Positions 16,640 through 25,170 of a stretch of 64,000 bases of DNA are shown here, one piece after another (position 1 is the stretch's first letter; every line of letters starts with the position of its first letter). Under the pieces are notes generated by a model. It did no database searches and was not told where the DNA came from. It was given only the letters and a program-made list of their open reading frames with translations. The DNA comes from Phyllobacterium sp. 21LDTY02-6. Lineage in GTDB: Bacteria > Pseudomonadota > Alphaproteobacteria > Rhizobiales > Rhizobiaceae. The stretch is taken from assembly GCF_023554255.2 (NCBI RefSeq), contig NZ_JAMJWD020000003.1, positions 186,001 through 250,000 of the forward strand. The letters are read 5' to 3'. The translations under genes and the position numbers were made by a program.

Positions 16640-18166
16640 ATGACGCTACAGACTTCGTACAAGCTCGCGCCAGCTACGAAATCTTCCAAGAATATTGACC
16701 TGCTCAAGGAGCCGATCCTGTTGCGGATCGGCATCGAGCACGACGATCTGCCGTCGGGCCTCTCCAATGCCGTCACGGTTTTTGGTTTTGAGGGCGTCAA
16801 GGATGAATGTGCTGTCCTCTCGGACGGCCGGGGCAGCAAGACGGAGGCTTTCGAAGCGCCGCTCTGTATCCTCGCGGTCTTGATCAATCCGAGCCATCGC
16901 GGACGTGAACAGCGCCTGCTCGACTGGTTGCAAAGCCGTGGGATCGTCGATGAGCCGCTCATCCTCGAATGGCGCCAGGGCAGCGAAATCGAAACTGCCG
17001 GACTGCTCATCCGCAAGCTTGCCTCGATGCTCGTCGCCGATGCCCGGCGTATCGCCAAGTCCAATCGCGAGCTCCTCTCCCTGAGGACGCTCAACGACAA
17101 TCTGCAGAACCGCTTTGCGGCGGTCGAAAGCTTCGTCGATCGCAAGGGCATGCAGCCCTTCGAGCTGGCCTTTTCCAACGATCCGGTGCGCAGTTCCTCG
17201 CGCACCAACGTCCTGGCCGACGCCTCCTACGAGGGCGTTTCGCAGATCCTGCCGGTCGCCAGTTCGGGCGTCAGCGCCATCGCCATCCATTTCGACCGGG
17301 TTCCAAGCCGTGACGAGGCGACCCTGATCGCCGAGCTTGTGACGCTTGAAGACATGAGCATGGTGGAGAGCTGGTCCATCCCCGTCTCCAAGCTGAAGCA
17401 GGGCTGGAACTATCTCGGCCTGACGCGCACGCTTGCCGGCCTGCGGCGCACGCTCAGCCTGCGCATCCAGATCGAGGGTGCGGATGACGAACTGCCCATC
17501 CTGTCGCTGGGCGGTTTGCAGCCGCTTGAAATGTTCCAGGTAAGGGATGCCGGCAATGATGTGCCGATCCTGAAGAACAGCATTGCGCTGCAGGTCTGGT
17601 GCGGCATGCCGGGCGTCGTCCTGCCGAACTGGGCGAACTATCTTCCGGCGCAATCGGACAAGGTGCGCGAGGGTGGTTTCCGTGAATTTCCGGTCCAGCC
17701 AAGCATTCTCGACCTCGCGACACTCGCCAATACGGATGAAATCTCGTTCGAATTCGCGGCCATATTGCCGCTGCCCGACGAGAAGGCCGTGGGTTGCCAT
17801 CCGCCGTCAATCGGCGTGACGATCGGCCAGATTCCGGGCGCCTGCCCGCCCAAGATCCTGCGCATTTCATCCGATGCGGTCGTCGACAACGAAGAATCGC
17901 AGGATGTCGAATTCGCGATGGTCATCGCCGCCAGTCTCGAAAGCGCTCGTGAACTCTTCGCGGAAGATCGCGAAGCCGCGATCGGCGAAGGATTCTCCGG
18001 TTGGATCAATGTCAGCCCGAAGGAGCCCGGGCGCGTCAGCACCTTCATCAACGAGCAGATCGGCGTCTGGCAGAACATCTATTTCGCAACGCGGATGAAG
18101 AATCCCGGCGACAACAATTTCGCATGGGCGAAATTCCGCAACATCAGCCTCATGGTTAATGGATAA
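16640..18166 (+). CDS. Conserved protein of exopolysaccharide cluster, ExpA1/WgaA position; function unknown
   Basis: A 508-residue protein with no signal peptide, no membrane helix and no motif that I can tie to a catalytic family. The first ~170 residues are helical with many charged residues; residues ~180-500 look like two beta-rich domains (VSAIAIHFDRVP ... LGLTRTLAGL ... VWCGMPGVVLPNW). It is the first gene after the 16425 operator, and its stop overlaps the start of the GT2-GT4 gene by 8 bp, so it heads an operon. The matching first gene of the S. meliloti wga operon is also of unknown biochemical role. A cytosolic accessory or lectin-like function is possible. Confidence 0.7.
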   Translation: MTLQTSYKLAPATKSSKNIDLLKEPILLRIGIEHDDLPSGLSNAVTVFGFEGVKDECAVLSDGRGSKTEAFEAPLCILAVLINPSHRGREQRLLDWLQSRGIVDEPLILEWRQGSEIETAGLLIRKLASMLVADARRIAKSNRELLSLRTLNDNLQNRFAAVESFVDRKGMQPFELAFSNDPVRSSSRTNVLADASYEGVSQILPVASSGVSAIAIHFDRVPSRDEATLIAELVTLEDMSMVESWSIPVSKLKQGWNYLGLTRTLAGLRRTLSLRIQIEGADDELPILSLGGLQPLEMFQVRDAGNDVPILKNSIALQVWCGMPGVVLPNWANYLPAQSDKVREGGFREFPVQPSILDLATLANTDEISFEFAAILPLPDEKAVGCHPPSIGVTIGQIPGACPPKILRISSDAVVDNEESQDVEFAMVIAASLESARELFAEDREAAIGEGFSGWINVSPKEPGRVSTFINEQIGVWQNIYFATRMKNPGDNNFAWAKFRNISLMVNG

Positions 18167-21026
18167 CTTCATGCTGGACCAGATAAGCCGCTTGCGCGAT
18201 CAGAACGCCACGCAAACCCAAGAGGGCGATGCGGAGGGGCCATTTCGCCCAAGAATCGCTGTCATCATTCCGGTTTTCAAGCATTCGGTTCTTCTGGCGG
18301 AAGCAATCGAATCCGCTTTGGCCCAGCAGGCGCCCTATGACATTGCGATCCTCATCGTCGATGATGGCTGCCCATTCCCCGAAACGGCGGAAGTCGGCCG
18401 CACCTACGCGCTCGCGCATGACAATGTGTTCTATCTGCGCAAGGCCAATGGCGGCCTGAGCTCGGCGCGAAACTACGGGATCGAATTCGCCCTGCGCAAC
18501 TTCGATGAACTCGAAGCGGTATATTTCCTCGACGCCGACAATCGCATAACGCCTACCGCGCTTCGCGACATCCTTGCCTACATGAAGTCCAACGACAAGG
18601 TCGACTGGATATACCCCAATATCGACAAGTTCGGCATCGAGTGGAATGGCAATTATACAACCCAATACTCGCGGTTGCTGCATCTAACCTTCGACAATAT
18701 TTGCGAGGCCGGCAGCCTGGTATCGAGAAGGATGCTCGACGCCGGAATACGCTTCGACGAAGCCATGAAGTCCGGCTTCGAGGATTGGGACTTCTGGCTG
18801 CAGGCCATCGGGCGCGGCTTTCTCGGCGCCAATTATCCGTTTTTCGGCTTTGAATACCGGCAGCGCGCCGAGAGCATGCTGCGCGATTCAAACCGTACGC
18901 GCGAGGGCATCCTCACTTACATCCGCCAGAAGCACAAGAAGCTGTTCGCGGCGGAAACCCTGCTCGAATGGGAACATAGCGAAGCGCCGCGCTATGCCGC
19001 GATAGGCATGGGCGCCTATGCGGTGGACATGTTCACCGACCCGGCTTCGCCTTACGACAAGTGCAGCCTTGAAGATTTCGTGACGCGGTTCTGGGCCGCG
19101 AAGGCCGAGCCAGAGACGTTCGGCGTGCCGCCCTTCATGTTGTGGATGACGGCGGCGCACCGGGAAGCACTGACGCGCCTCGGCCTCATACACAATCTGC
19201 TGTGGATCGGCGAGCGGCTGGCGCAGAAGCATCACTTCATCGCCATACGGTTCGAGCGCAGCAATGCCAAGGTCGGCATCGATATCCGCAACATCGGCGA
19301 GAACGAACCGCTGGCGGACAAGCCGTTCGGCTGGATGTGCACGTTCGACATATTCTCCACATGCGCGGACGATACGTCCGATGACTGGGCGCGATCGTTG
19401 AACAAGCCGGTTCCGGCCCCGAATGTCGTCGAGATCGTCATCAGCGCACCCTTCACCGCGCGCGAGATGCAGAGCACGGCACTCTCCTCGACCAATGCGC
19501 TGCTTGCGACGCTCGGCGCCCTGCGCGATTCCGGCTACCGGTCGCGGCCGAAGGATCGCTGGCTGTGGCGCTCGGTCTATTTTCCCAATCGCAGCCGTTA
19601 TTTCGAATTGCTGCGCCATGCGGTCGGCGCAAAGCCGGTAATGCCGCGCCTGCCGCAGCCGGCCAATCCCATCCGCGTCGGTTTCCTGCTGCCCATCGCC
19701 AGCTTCGGCGGCGTCGAAAAGGTGGCCTATGCCGCGGCGCAGGCGCTCAAGAGCGCCGGCTGCGAAGTCCATCTCTATATTTTCGGCAAGGCCGTCTACA
19801 ACCGCATTCCCGAGAATGACGGCGTGTTCAAGACAATCAATTTCCTCGCCGACGATTATCCGCTCTGGGGCGGCCCCAATCAGTTTGCCGGGCACGATAT
19901 ATTGATGGGGCATGACGAGGCCGCCAAGGCCGAGCAGATCATGGGCTTCCTGTCGGGCCTCGACGTCGTGATCAACAATCAGGTGGCACCGGTCAATGCG
20001 CTATTGGGCGACCTGCGCCGGCGCGGCGTCAAGGTCGTCAACTATGTGCATGTGCTCGACAAGTCGAAGATGGGCCGCGACGCCGGCCACCCCTATCTGA
20101 CGCTCGCCTTCGAACATGTCTACGACACGATCCTCACCTGTTCGATGGACATGGTGGAATGGCTGCATGGCATGGGCGTTCCGCACCAGAAGCTCATGCA
20201 TATCCAGAATGCCGCAAGCTATGCGCTTGCGCCAAAGGAGCGCGAGACGCTGCTGGCGGCGCGCAAGAGCCGTCCGGCCAAGGGCAGGCTCAACGTGCTG
20301 TTCCTCGGCCGTCTCGACGCGCAGAAAGGCATCGAGCGTCTTTATGCGGCGGTGCGCGATCTGAACGAAGCCTCGGCGCCGGTCGACTGGAAGATCATCG
20401 GCAGCGACGTGATGGATGCGGGTGCCGGAGGATCGTGGAAAGAGCGGTTCGCCGAGATCGGCGTCCAGGTCGAGCCGCCGGTATTTTCGAGCCGTCACCT
20501 CAACCGCGCCTTTGCATGGGCGGATGTCGTCGTCCTGCCGTCGCGCTGGGAAGGCGCGCCGCTGACCATCATCGAGGCCCAGCGTCTCGGCTGCGTTCCG
20601 ATAGCGACTGCCGTCGGCGCGGTGGAAGAGTTGATCGACCATGGCGTCGATGGCCTGTTGATCCACTCCACCGACGATACCGTCATCAGCCGCGAACTCG
20701 CCGCCGCCATCGCGGCGCTTGCCGAGGATACCGAAGCCCTCGGCAGGCTTTCCGAAGCGGCAGCGCAGCGCGGCGGTGCGCTTGCCTGGGAGTTGAGCGT
20801 CGAACCCTTTGTCAAGCAGTTGAAGGCCTGGTTCGCGGATCGTTTCGTTTCCGCGCCGGAACCGGAATTGAAGGTGGTGGAGCACGCGCCGCCAGCTTCG
20901 TCGCCGCGCCCCTCCACCTTCCCGCGCAATCAGCGTGACGAAACCCAACGCGATGAAATTACCGAAATCAGGCCGCGGCAGATCGCTGCTGCCGGGTCAG
21001 CCAATATGAATAATCTGAGGAACTAG
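18159..21026 (+). CDS. Bifunctional glycosyltransferase, GT2 domain fused to GT4 domain, WgaB-like
   Basis: A 955-residue two-domain enzyme. Residues ~30-270 form a GT2 domain with VIIPVFKHS, the DDGC turn, NGGLSSARNYG and a metal-binding FLDADNR at about 123-129, plus an acceptor-side DWDFWL. Residues ~500-900 form a GT4 domain: FLLPIASFGGVEKVAYA, VVNYVHVLDKS, LFLGRLDAQKGIERL and VLPSRWEGAPLTIIEAQRLG. The linker holds no clear domain, and the last 50 residues are proline-rich and charged. Two active sites in one chain suggest successive addition of two sugars to the repeat unit. The S. meliloti counterpart (expA23/wgaB) is also long. It overlaps the upstream gene by 8 bp and abuts the next. 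Confidence 0.85.
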   Translation: MDNFMLDQISRLRDQNATQTQEGDAEGPFRPRIAVIIPVFKHSVLLAEAIESALAQQAPYDIAILIVDDGCPFPETAEVGRTYALAHDNVFYLRKANGGLSSARNYGIEFALRNFDELEAVYFLDADNRITPTALRDILAYMKSNDKVDWIYPNIDKFGIEWNGNYTTQYSRLLHLTFDNICEAGSLVSRRMLDAGIRFDEAMKSGFEDWDFWLQAIGRGFLGANYPFFGFEYRQRAESMLRDSNRTREGILTYIRQKHKKLFAAETLLEWEHSEAPRYAAIGMGAYAVDMFTDPASPYDKCSLEDFVTRFWAAKAEPETFGVPPFMLWMTAAHREALTRLGLIHNLLWIGERLAQKHHFIAIRFERSNAKVGIDIRNIGENEPLADKPFGWMCTFDIFSTCADDTSDDWARSLNKPVPAPNVVEIVISAPFTAREMQSTALSSTNALLATLGALRDSGYRSRPKDRWLWRSVYFPNRSRYFELLRHAVGAKPVMPRLPQPANPIRVGFLLPIASFGGVEKVAYAAAQALKSAGCEVHLYIFGKAVYNRIPENDGVFKTINFLADDYPLWGGPNQFAGHDILMGHDEAAKAEQIMGFLSGLDVVINNQVAPVNALLGDLRRRGVKVVNYVHVLDKSKMGRDAGHPYLTLAFEHVYDTILTCSMDMVEWLHGMGVPHQKLMHIQNAASYALAPKERETLLAARKSRPAKGRLNVLFLGRLDAQKGIERLYAAVRDLNEASAPVDWKIIGSDVMDAGAGGSWKERFAEIGVQVEPPVFSSRHLNRAFAWADVVVLPSRWEGAPLTIIEAQRLGCVPIATAVGAVEELIDHGVDGLLIHSTDDTVISRELAAAIAALAEDTEALGRLSEAAAQRGGALAWELSVEPFVKQLKAWFADRFVSAPEPELKVVEHAPPASSPRPSTFPRNQRDETQRDEITEIRPRQIAAAGSANMNNLRN

Positions 21027-21028
21027 TG

Positions 21029-22372
21029 ATGAAGAAACTTTTCGTTCTCAATGGCGGTGCAGCAGTTAAGCCCGGCAACAAGGCCGCTTATCTGAAATTT
21101 GAAGACCCGCTCGCAGCCTTCAACAAGGGCGGCATCAACACGGGCGACGTTCTCGTCTATGACGCCACGCTCAAGGCGCTTGCCTATGACGAAATCCGCA
21201 ACGTGCAGTTCTCGCATGCGGGCAATGAGAAGCTGTGGCCGCAAGATGGCAGCTACGACGCCACTGTTGTGCGCGGCTCCAACTACCTGACCGAAACGGT
21301 GGATCTCGGCCATGTGGTCCCGCTGCTGAAGAAGCTGAAGGGTCCGGTCGTCGCTATCGGCGTCGGCGCCCAGGCAGGCAAGTACAAGAAGCTCGAAGTG
21401 CCGAAAGGCACCGTGGAAGCGTGGAAGATCATCGCCGACAAGTGCGAGACGATCGGCGTGCGCGGTTTCTACAGCGCCGAAATCTTCAACGATCTCGGCA
21501 TCAAGAACGTGCGTGTCATCGGCTGCCCGAGCTTCTATCGTTCGCTGAAGCCCTCGATCACGATCAAGCCGATCGACCCGGCCCAGGCTCGTATCGGCCT
21601 GACGCTGAACAAATATCTCTCGGCCGACTATGCCAGCAATGCGACGAAGACCAACCGCATGCAGCGCGCCCTGATCGACGCCGTCGCCAAGCGGCCATCG
21701 AGCAAGCTCTATTCGCAGGGCGAGCGCGAGGAAACACTCGCCATCTTCTCCAGCGACAAGGAGAAGCAGGACAACATCAAGGCGATCCTGACCAAGTTCA
21801 ATCTGCTCGGCCATGCCGAAGCGGAAGAGATGCTGAACAACCGGATGAGCGCCTTCTTCGACATCGACGAATGGGCTGCCGATGCCGCGGCCAATGTGGA
21901 TGTGATGGTGGGCTTCCGCCTGCATGGCAACGTCATCGCGCTGCATCAAGGCATTCCGGCGATCTTCTTCACCTATGATTCCCGCATCCGCGAATTGTCT
22001 TCGCTCTTCGCAATTCCTTCCGTCGAGATCGAGGATTATCTGCCGATCAACCTCGAAAAACTGCTCGAGCGCGCGGATTTCACCAAGGTTCAGCACATTT
22101 ATCGCCAGAACTTCGCGGAATATCATCGCTTCCTCACCGAGAACAAGCTGAACCACGTGCTGCCGAAGCCCGTGGCTACGCCGGCCGACAAGCCGCTTTC
22201 GGTGCCCAATCTCGTTCAGGTGCCGCACAACATCCACGAAGCGGTGTCCTGGTTCCGCAGCGAGATCGACTTCATGACCGGTGAAGTGGAAGTCCTGCGC
22301 AACCGCGCCTGGAACCTCGAAACGACCTTGCGCAGCCTCAAGGAGGCGCAGCAGAACAAGGTTGCCGTATGA
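21029..22372 (+). CDS. Polysaccharide pyruvyl transferase family protein (second copy)
   Basis: A 447-residue family member sharing the landmarks of the 14085 protein: VVRGSNYLTE, GVGAQAGKYK, TIGVRGFYSAEIF, VIGCPSFYRS and VGFRLHGNVIALHQGIPAIFFTYDSR. An extra C-terminal helical tail (~60 residues) ends in a charged stretch. ATG 21029 has GAGG nine bases upstream; GTG 21026 in the same frame would overlap the previous stop but is poorly spaced. The tail resembles a coiled coil and could mediate partner binding. Two paralogues in one cluster may mean two modified positions or distinct substrates. Confidence 0.82.
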   Translation: MKKLFVLNGGAAVKPGNKAAYLKFEDPLAAFNKGGINTGDVLVYDATLKALAYDEIRNVQFSHAGNEKLWPQDGSYDATVVRGSNYLTETVDLGHVVPLLKKLKGPVVAIGVGAQAGKYKKLEVPKGTVEAWKIIADKCETIGVRGFYSAEIFNDLGIKNVRVIGCPSFYRSLKPSITIKPIDPAQARIGLTLNKYLSADYASNATKTNRMQRALIDAVAKRPSSKLYSQGEREETLAIFSSDKEKQDNIKAILTKFNLLGHAEAEEMLNNRMSAFFDIDEWAADAAANVDVMVGFRLHGNVIALHQGIPAIFFTYDSRIRELSSLFAIPSVEIEDYLPINLEKLLERADFTKVQHIYRQNFAEYHRFLTENKLNHVLPKPVATPADKPLSVPNLVQVPHNIHEAVSWFRSEIDFMTGEVEVLRNRAWNLETTLRSLKEAQQNKVAV

Positions 22373-23208
22373 GGCAGGGCCGCAGCGAGCTCAGCCGGCG
22401 CTCCTTCCTCGGCCTGGCAGGGTTCGGGATCGCGTCGGCCGGGCTGCTTGCCCGGCCCAGCCTCGCCCGCGCCCTCTGTACGGACGTCCCCACAGTCCTG
22501 CAGGGGGTGCCGGGCCACTGGCAGATATCCTTCAATGACAGTTTCAACGACAATGCCGGCTTCGACGAGCGCTGGATCAAGGTGACCGACAGTGGCGGCG
22601 AGACGAAATCCGTCCGCAAGCCCGCAAACGTCGCCCTGTCGAGTTCCGGCCTTTCCCTGAAGCTTGGCCGCAACGACAATGACAAGCAGGGCAAGCGGCC
22701 CTTTACCGGCGGCTATGTGCGCACGCGGGACTTCCGCCAATGCTATGGCTATTTCGAATGCGACATGCGCATTGCCAATGAGCCGGGCGTGAACAATGCG
22801 TTCTGGCTGACTTCCGTGCCGGAGAGCGAGGGCGACAAACGCTTCGAGCTCGATGTCGTGGAGGCGAAATATCCAAGCGTGGTGCAGGTGACGGCGCGGC
22901 AGTGGCTACCGATCAAGAAGGTGCTGTCGACGAAGTTCCGGCCGCGGCGCAAGCTGGCCGACGACTTCCACCGCTATGCGATGCTGTGGAGCGAGGACCA
23001 GTTCCAGTTCTTCTTCGACGACCGGAAGATATTCGAAGCGCCCAACGACTTCGCCCATACTCCCGCCCAACTTCTGTTCAGCAATGCAGTTGCCTCTTTC
23101 GCAGGCAAGGATGACGGGGACGTAAACGGCGCGGCTACCTCAATTCGTAGTATCCGCGTCTTTCAGAATACCGAATGGCAGCAATCGCCAGTTTGGAGAT
23201 GTTCATGA
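22369..23208 (+). CDS. GH16-family glycanase with Tat-type signal
   Basis: A 279-residue secreted or periplasmic beta-glycanase. A twin-arginine signal (SRRSFLGLAGFGIASAGLL) spans residues ~9-30. The GH16 catalytic motif of the beta-bulge type is present as ELDVVE at 160-165, giving nucleophile E160 and acid/base E165 by family analogy. The fold landmarks GGYVRTRDF, YGYFECDMRIA and LLFSNAVASF fit. Rhizobial GH16 enzymes such as ExoK and ExsH cleave nascent exopolysaccharide and set its length; the substrate here is presumably the local polymer. The start overlaps the upstream stop (ATGA). An export route through Tat implies folding in the cytosol first. Confidence 0.85.
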   Translation: MRQGRSELSRRSFLGLAGFGIASAGLLARPSLARALCTDVPTVLQGVPGHWQISFNDSFNDNAGFDERWIKVTDSGGETKSVRKPANVALSSSGLSLKLGRNDNDKQGKRPFTGGYVRTRDFRQCYGYFECDMRIANEPGVNNAFWLTSVPESEGDKRFELDVVEAKYPSVVQVTARQWLPIKKVLSTKFRPRRKLADDFHRYAMLWSEDQFQFFFDDRKIFEAPNDFAHTPAQLLFSNAVASFAGKDDGDVNGAATSIRSIRVFQNTEWQQSPVWRCS

Positions 23209-24950
23209 CCGATGATTTCACCTCAACCTCGCGGGCCGACAAGAGCAAGAAATACCTGCTCGGCAAGGACGGCTGGATTTTCCTCGACCACGATTCCAAT
23301 CGGGTGATCGACCAGATCACCGGCCGTCACAGCCTGGACGCCCAGGGCGTCGAGGCATGGCGCAACCTGATTGCCGAGCGTGACGCCTATGTGGAGGCGC
23401 TTGGCGCCCAGCATCTGGTTTTCGTCGCCCCCAACAAGGAGCTCGTCTATGACGAGCAATTGCCGGACTGGGTGGAGCTTTCGGAAAAGCGGCCCATCAA
23501 CCAGATCCTGCGTGCGCTCACCCCGCAGCGCGCGTCGCGCATCATCTATCCGCTCGAGGCGCTCAAGGCGGCGAAGGCCGGCGGTCTCACCTACCCCAAG
23601 ACCGATACGCATTGGAGCGGCTATGGCGCCTATGTCGGCTACCAGGCCATCTGCGAGGGGCTTTCGCGCGCCGGCATCGAGCCGCTGCGGCTGGAGAATT
23701 CGCGCGTATCCTTCGAGGAAGTGCCCTATGTCGGCGATCTCGGCGTCAAGTTCGAGCCTCCGGTGTCGGCTCCGACCCTGTCGGCACGCATCGCCAATCC
23801 TGCCGGCAAGATGGAATTCGACAATCGCATTCCCAATCGCGGCCGTATCCGCGTGTTCGTCAACAAGGACAGCACCCTGCCGCGCTGCGTCATGTTCGGC
23901 GATTCCTTCGGCGGCAACCTGCTTCCCTACCTCAAGGAAAGCTTCAGCACGCTCGTCTACATCTACGGCAAATCCTTCGACCGGGAGCTCATCGAGGCAT
24001 ACCGGCCCGATGTGGTCCTGTCCGAATTCGTCGAGCGCTTCCTCATCGAGCCACCCGTGGACACGCCCTATTTCACCTATGCGTCGGTGGTCCGCGGCAA
24101 GCTGCGGCTTTTGTCCAAGGACGACCTTGCCGCGGCCTCGCAGCAGACCGTCGCTGCCGAAAAGCGCATATTGCCGGTGCGCCCGATCTATGAGGCGCTG
24201 CTCAGCGCCCATATGGGCAAGTCCGTCAGCGCCGAGCTGCTCGCCGAGCTGAAACGCGTTCATCCGGCCAATCCCGAGGCGCAGCACCTGATTTCCGTCG
24301 AACTGTCGCGTCTCGGCGAAAATCTGGACGAGGCGAAGGTGTTTGCCGAGAAAGCCGTCGCCGCGCAGCCCTGGAACGCCCGGGCGCGTCATCAGCTCGC
24401 TCTTACCTTCATGCGCCTCGAACAGCCTGAAAAGGCGGAGGCGCAGCTGCGCAAGGCGATCGAGCTCGACAGCAGCGTCGACTGGTGGAGCTACCAGCTG
24501 GCGCAGGTGCTGTTCCGGCAGCAGAATTACGGACCATGCGTCGATATCCTGCGTGAATACATCGCCAGGCGGCCCGACTCGGCCGATGCCTGGCAATTGC
24601 TCGGACGCTGCCACGAAGCGCTGGACGCCACGGAGGATGCCGCCGAGGCATTCGCCCGCGCTTCAGATGCCAAGCCGGAATGGACCTGGCCCTTGCTGAA
24701 ACTCGCCAATCTGCGGGTGCGGACCAAGACACGGCCGGAACAGGGCATCCTCGCCACCGATCGCCTGCTGGAAAGCCTGTTCCAGGCGCGCCAGCGCGCC
24801 GAAATCTACCTGTTGCGTTCGCAGCTCTATGAGATCGGCGGCGATCGCGACAAGGCGGCGGAGGCCGCGCTTCGCGGAACCGAGCTCGCCCCCGATTGGG
24901 ACTGGGCGAACTCGACCCTGCAGCGGCTGCAGGTGGCGCGCACGGGTTGA
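23205..24950 (+). CDS. AlgX/AlgJ-like SGNH acetyltransferase domain fused to TPR repeats
   Basis: A 581-residue protein. Residues ~20-310 resemble the SGNH hydrolase-like domain of the alginate acetylation proteins AlgX/AlgJ: LGKDGWIFLDHDSN, the DTHW motif at 134-137 (aspartate and histidine of the triad) and GDSFGG with serine 234. Residues ~350-575 are TPR-like helices (AEKAVAAQPWNARARHQLAL, AEAQLRKAIELDSS). ATG 23205 has GGAG six bases upstream and overlaps the GH16 stop; upstream ATGs 23175 and 23199 are less well placed. No signal peptide or membrane helix is visible, unlike AlgX and AlgJ, and no MBOAT acetyl exporter lies nearby. Likely O-acetylation of the polysaccharide; galactoglucan is acetylated. 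Confidence 0.8.
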   Translation: MTDDFTSTSRADKSKKYLLGKDGWIFLDHDSNRVIDQITGRHSLDAQGVEAWRNLIAERDAYVEALGAQHLVFVAPNKELVYDEQLPDWVELSEKRPINQILRALTPQRASRIIYPLEALKAAKAGGLTYPKTDTHWSGYGAYVGYQAICEGLSRAGIEPLRLENSRVSFEEVPYVGDLGVKFEPPVSAPTLSARIANPAGKMEFDNRIPNRGRIRVFVNKDSTLPRCVMFGDSFGGNLLPYLKESFSTLVYIYGKSFDRELIEAYRPDVVLSEFVERFLIEPPVDTPYFTYASVVRGKLRLLSKDDLAAASQQTVAAEKRILPVRPIYEALLSAHMGKSVSAELLAELKRVHPANPEAQHLISVELSRLGENLDEAKVFAEKAVAAQPWNARARHQLALTFMRLEQPEKAEAQLRKAIELDSSVDWWSYQLAQVLFRQQNYGPCVDILREYIARRPDSADAWQLLGRCHEALDATEDAAEAFARASDAKPEWTWPLLKLANLRVRTKTRPEQGILATDRLLESLFQARQRAEIYLLRSQLYEIGGDRDKAAEAALRGTELAPDWDWANSTLQRLQVARTG

Positions 24951-24965
24951 CCGCGCCGCCATCGC

Positions 24966-24988
24966 GCGGGCGGTTTCCTGCCGCCCGC
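24966..24988 (+). terminator. GC-rich hairpin after the polysaccharide operon
   Basis: Stem GCGGGCGG / CCGCCCGC with loop TTTCCTG starts 15 bp after the last polysaccharide gene. There is no U tract, so it may act with Rho or only stabilise the transcript end. Confidence 0.5.
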
Positions 24989-25066
24989 CGCGGATCTGCC
25001 GACAATAAATCATGACTATTGCCGTCAACATGCGGAAAACACTGCGAAAAATGCTGGCATTGTGAA

Positions 25067-25081
25067 TTAGAATTCTTCTAA
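25067..25081. promoter_or_regulatory. Irr-type iron control element upstream of efeU
   Basis: Perfect inverted repeat TTAGAA-TTC-TTCTAA, the form of the Irr box (ICE) of Rhizobiales, 89 bp before the EfeU start. Irr is stable under iron limitation and represses or activates iron genes according to box position. No RirA-type site was recognised nearby. Confidence 0.7.
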
Positions 25082-25170
25082 TATATTGTTATTGCTTCGT
25101 TTTCTCTGAACAGCTATGAGTTCTGCGGCGCGGCCCGGCATTGCGGGTATTTTGAGCGCCGGAGATACTA

